Assembly: GCF_001424025.1 (NCBI RefSeq)
Contig: NZ_LMPZ01000002.1
Location: 604,714-668,713 of the forward strand
Source: Brevundimonas sp. Leaf363
GTDB taxonomy: Bacteria > Pseudomonadota > Alphaproteobacteria > Caulobacterales > Caulobacteraceae
Direction of reading: 5' to 3'
Length of the DNA: 64,000 bases
Shown one piece after another: positions 63,681 through 64,000 of the stretch. The notes under the pieces were generated by a model. The model was not told the DNA's origin, searched no databases, and worked only from the letters and a program-made list of their open reading frames with translations. A program made the position numbers and the translations under genes. Within the stretch, counting starts at the first letter, position 1. Every line of letters starts with the position of its first letter.

Positions 63681-63950
63681 TCAGCCGAAGGGATCGATGT
63701 CAGCCACAATGCCGCCGATCAGCGTGTCCTGCGCCAGCAGATGGTTCACGCCCAGCGCGTCGCCGGCGAACAGCTCGTCGACCACGCCGCCCGACCCCAC
63801 CAGGGCCTCGCCGACCTGGTCCAGGTTCAGGCTGGTCGCACCGCCCAGCGCGCCGCCATCACCCAGCACATCTCTGTAGATGGTGTGCGGATCGGCGTAG
63901 GCGTTGCCCAGGCCCGTCTGGGCGAACAGCAGATTGTTCAGCAGTCCCAT
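63681..63950 (-). CDS. Hypothetical 89-residue protein
   Basis: An 89-residue protein starting MGLLNNLLFAQTGLGNAYAD and continuing as Gly/Asp/Leu-rich short units (DVLGDGGALGGA, EALVGSGGVVDE, LAQDTLIGGIVAD). AGGAG lies 8 bases before the ATG at 63950, so expression is plausible. It has no signal peptide or Cys. The alternation of Leu and Gly-Asp turns suggests a beta-rich, low-complexity structure, but no family is recognised. Confidence 0.6.
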   Translation of the reverse strand: MGLLNNLLFAQTGLGNAYADPHTIYRDVLGDGGALGGATSLNLDQVGEALVGSGGVVDELFAGDALGVNHLLAQDTLIGGIVADIDPFG

Positions 63951-64000
63951 TTTCAGCTCCTGTATTAACTGCCTGAGGTCGTATCTCCTCGAGCAATCAA

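Overview
The window looks like chromosome of an alphaproteobacterium of the Caulobacterales, most probably Brevundimonas or a close relative. This is inference from content: very high GC with G/C-rich third codon positions, a TipF-like degenerate EAL protein, a CtpA-like phosphatase beside the lipid A genes, a phoR-pstCAB-phoU-phoB block, and many ATGA-overlapping gene pairs. I see no rRNA, tRNA, CRISPR array, phage genes or transposase. The content is mostly core housekeeping DNA with a few small accessory patches.

Layout. 1-2.5 kb: a cut-off CoxE/VWA gene, a GNAT acetyltransferase, a histone-deacetylase-like amidohydrolase and a histidine phosphatase. 2.5-6 kb: xseB, csaA, ispA and dxs, an isoprenoid precursor operon. 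6.2-8.5 kb: a HAD hydrolase, a MaoC hydratase and ribF. 8.5-13.6 kb: a lipoprotein, gamma-carbonic anhydrase, a structured leader or small RNA upstream of phoH, a CPA2 antiporter and tipF. 13.7-19 kb: an SDR with a lipid A-type acyltransferase, a single-domain response regulator, an M23 protein with DUF2093, xseA and a 48-residue membrane protein. 19-23 kb: purD, an L,D-transpeptidase and a secreted amidohydrolase. 23-33 kb: the envelope cluster lpxK-waaA-DUF374 acyltransferase-MsbA-type ABC exporter, then (interrupted by a CtpA-like phosphatase and small membrane proteins) DUF4170, a CysQ-like phosphatase and PmbA. 33-40.6 kb: a MAPEG protein, an M14 peptidase, two tandem paralogous membrane proteins, UbiD, a membrane/HTH pair, an aldo/keto reductase and small ORFs. 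40.7-44.7 kb: a WYL regulator, a gluzincin-type secreted peptidase and a GH125 mannosidase. 44.9-50.4 kb: a SerB-SerA fusion, an SDR with a repeat-bearing membrane tail, hslO and an alpha/beta-hydrolase-like protein. 50.4-58 kb: an SPFH protein and the phosphate regulon with a recognisable Pho box. 58.1-64 kb: an MHYT hybrid kinase, a NatAB-like ABC system, an M23 peptidase and an unassigned 89-residue protein.

How it works together. Three themes recur: lipid A/LPS assembly and export with peptidoglycan remodelling (lpxK, waaA, two acyltransferases, the MsbA-type exporter, the CtpA-like phosphatase, two M23 proteins, an L,D-transpeptidase); phosphate sensing and uptake (Pst/PhoU/PhoBR, with no pstS in the window); and c-di-GMP/two-component signalling (TipF, a receiver protein, the MHYT kinase).

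The observations most worth checking are the fused phosphoserine phosphatase-phosphoglycerate dehydrogenase, the SDR with 22-residue tail repeats between two membrane spans, the terminator-ended RNA candidate before phoH, the CtpA-like phosphatase, and a family of ~170-bp inverted-repeat elements. I did not find a defence island or an obviously new multi-gene system. The tandem paralogous membrane proteins and the two small-membrane-protein loci are the nearest to undescribed biology.
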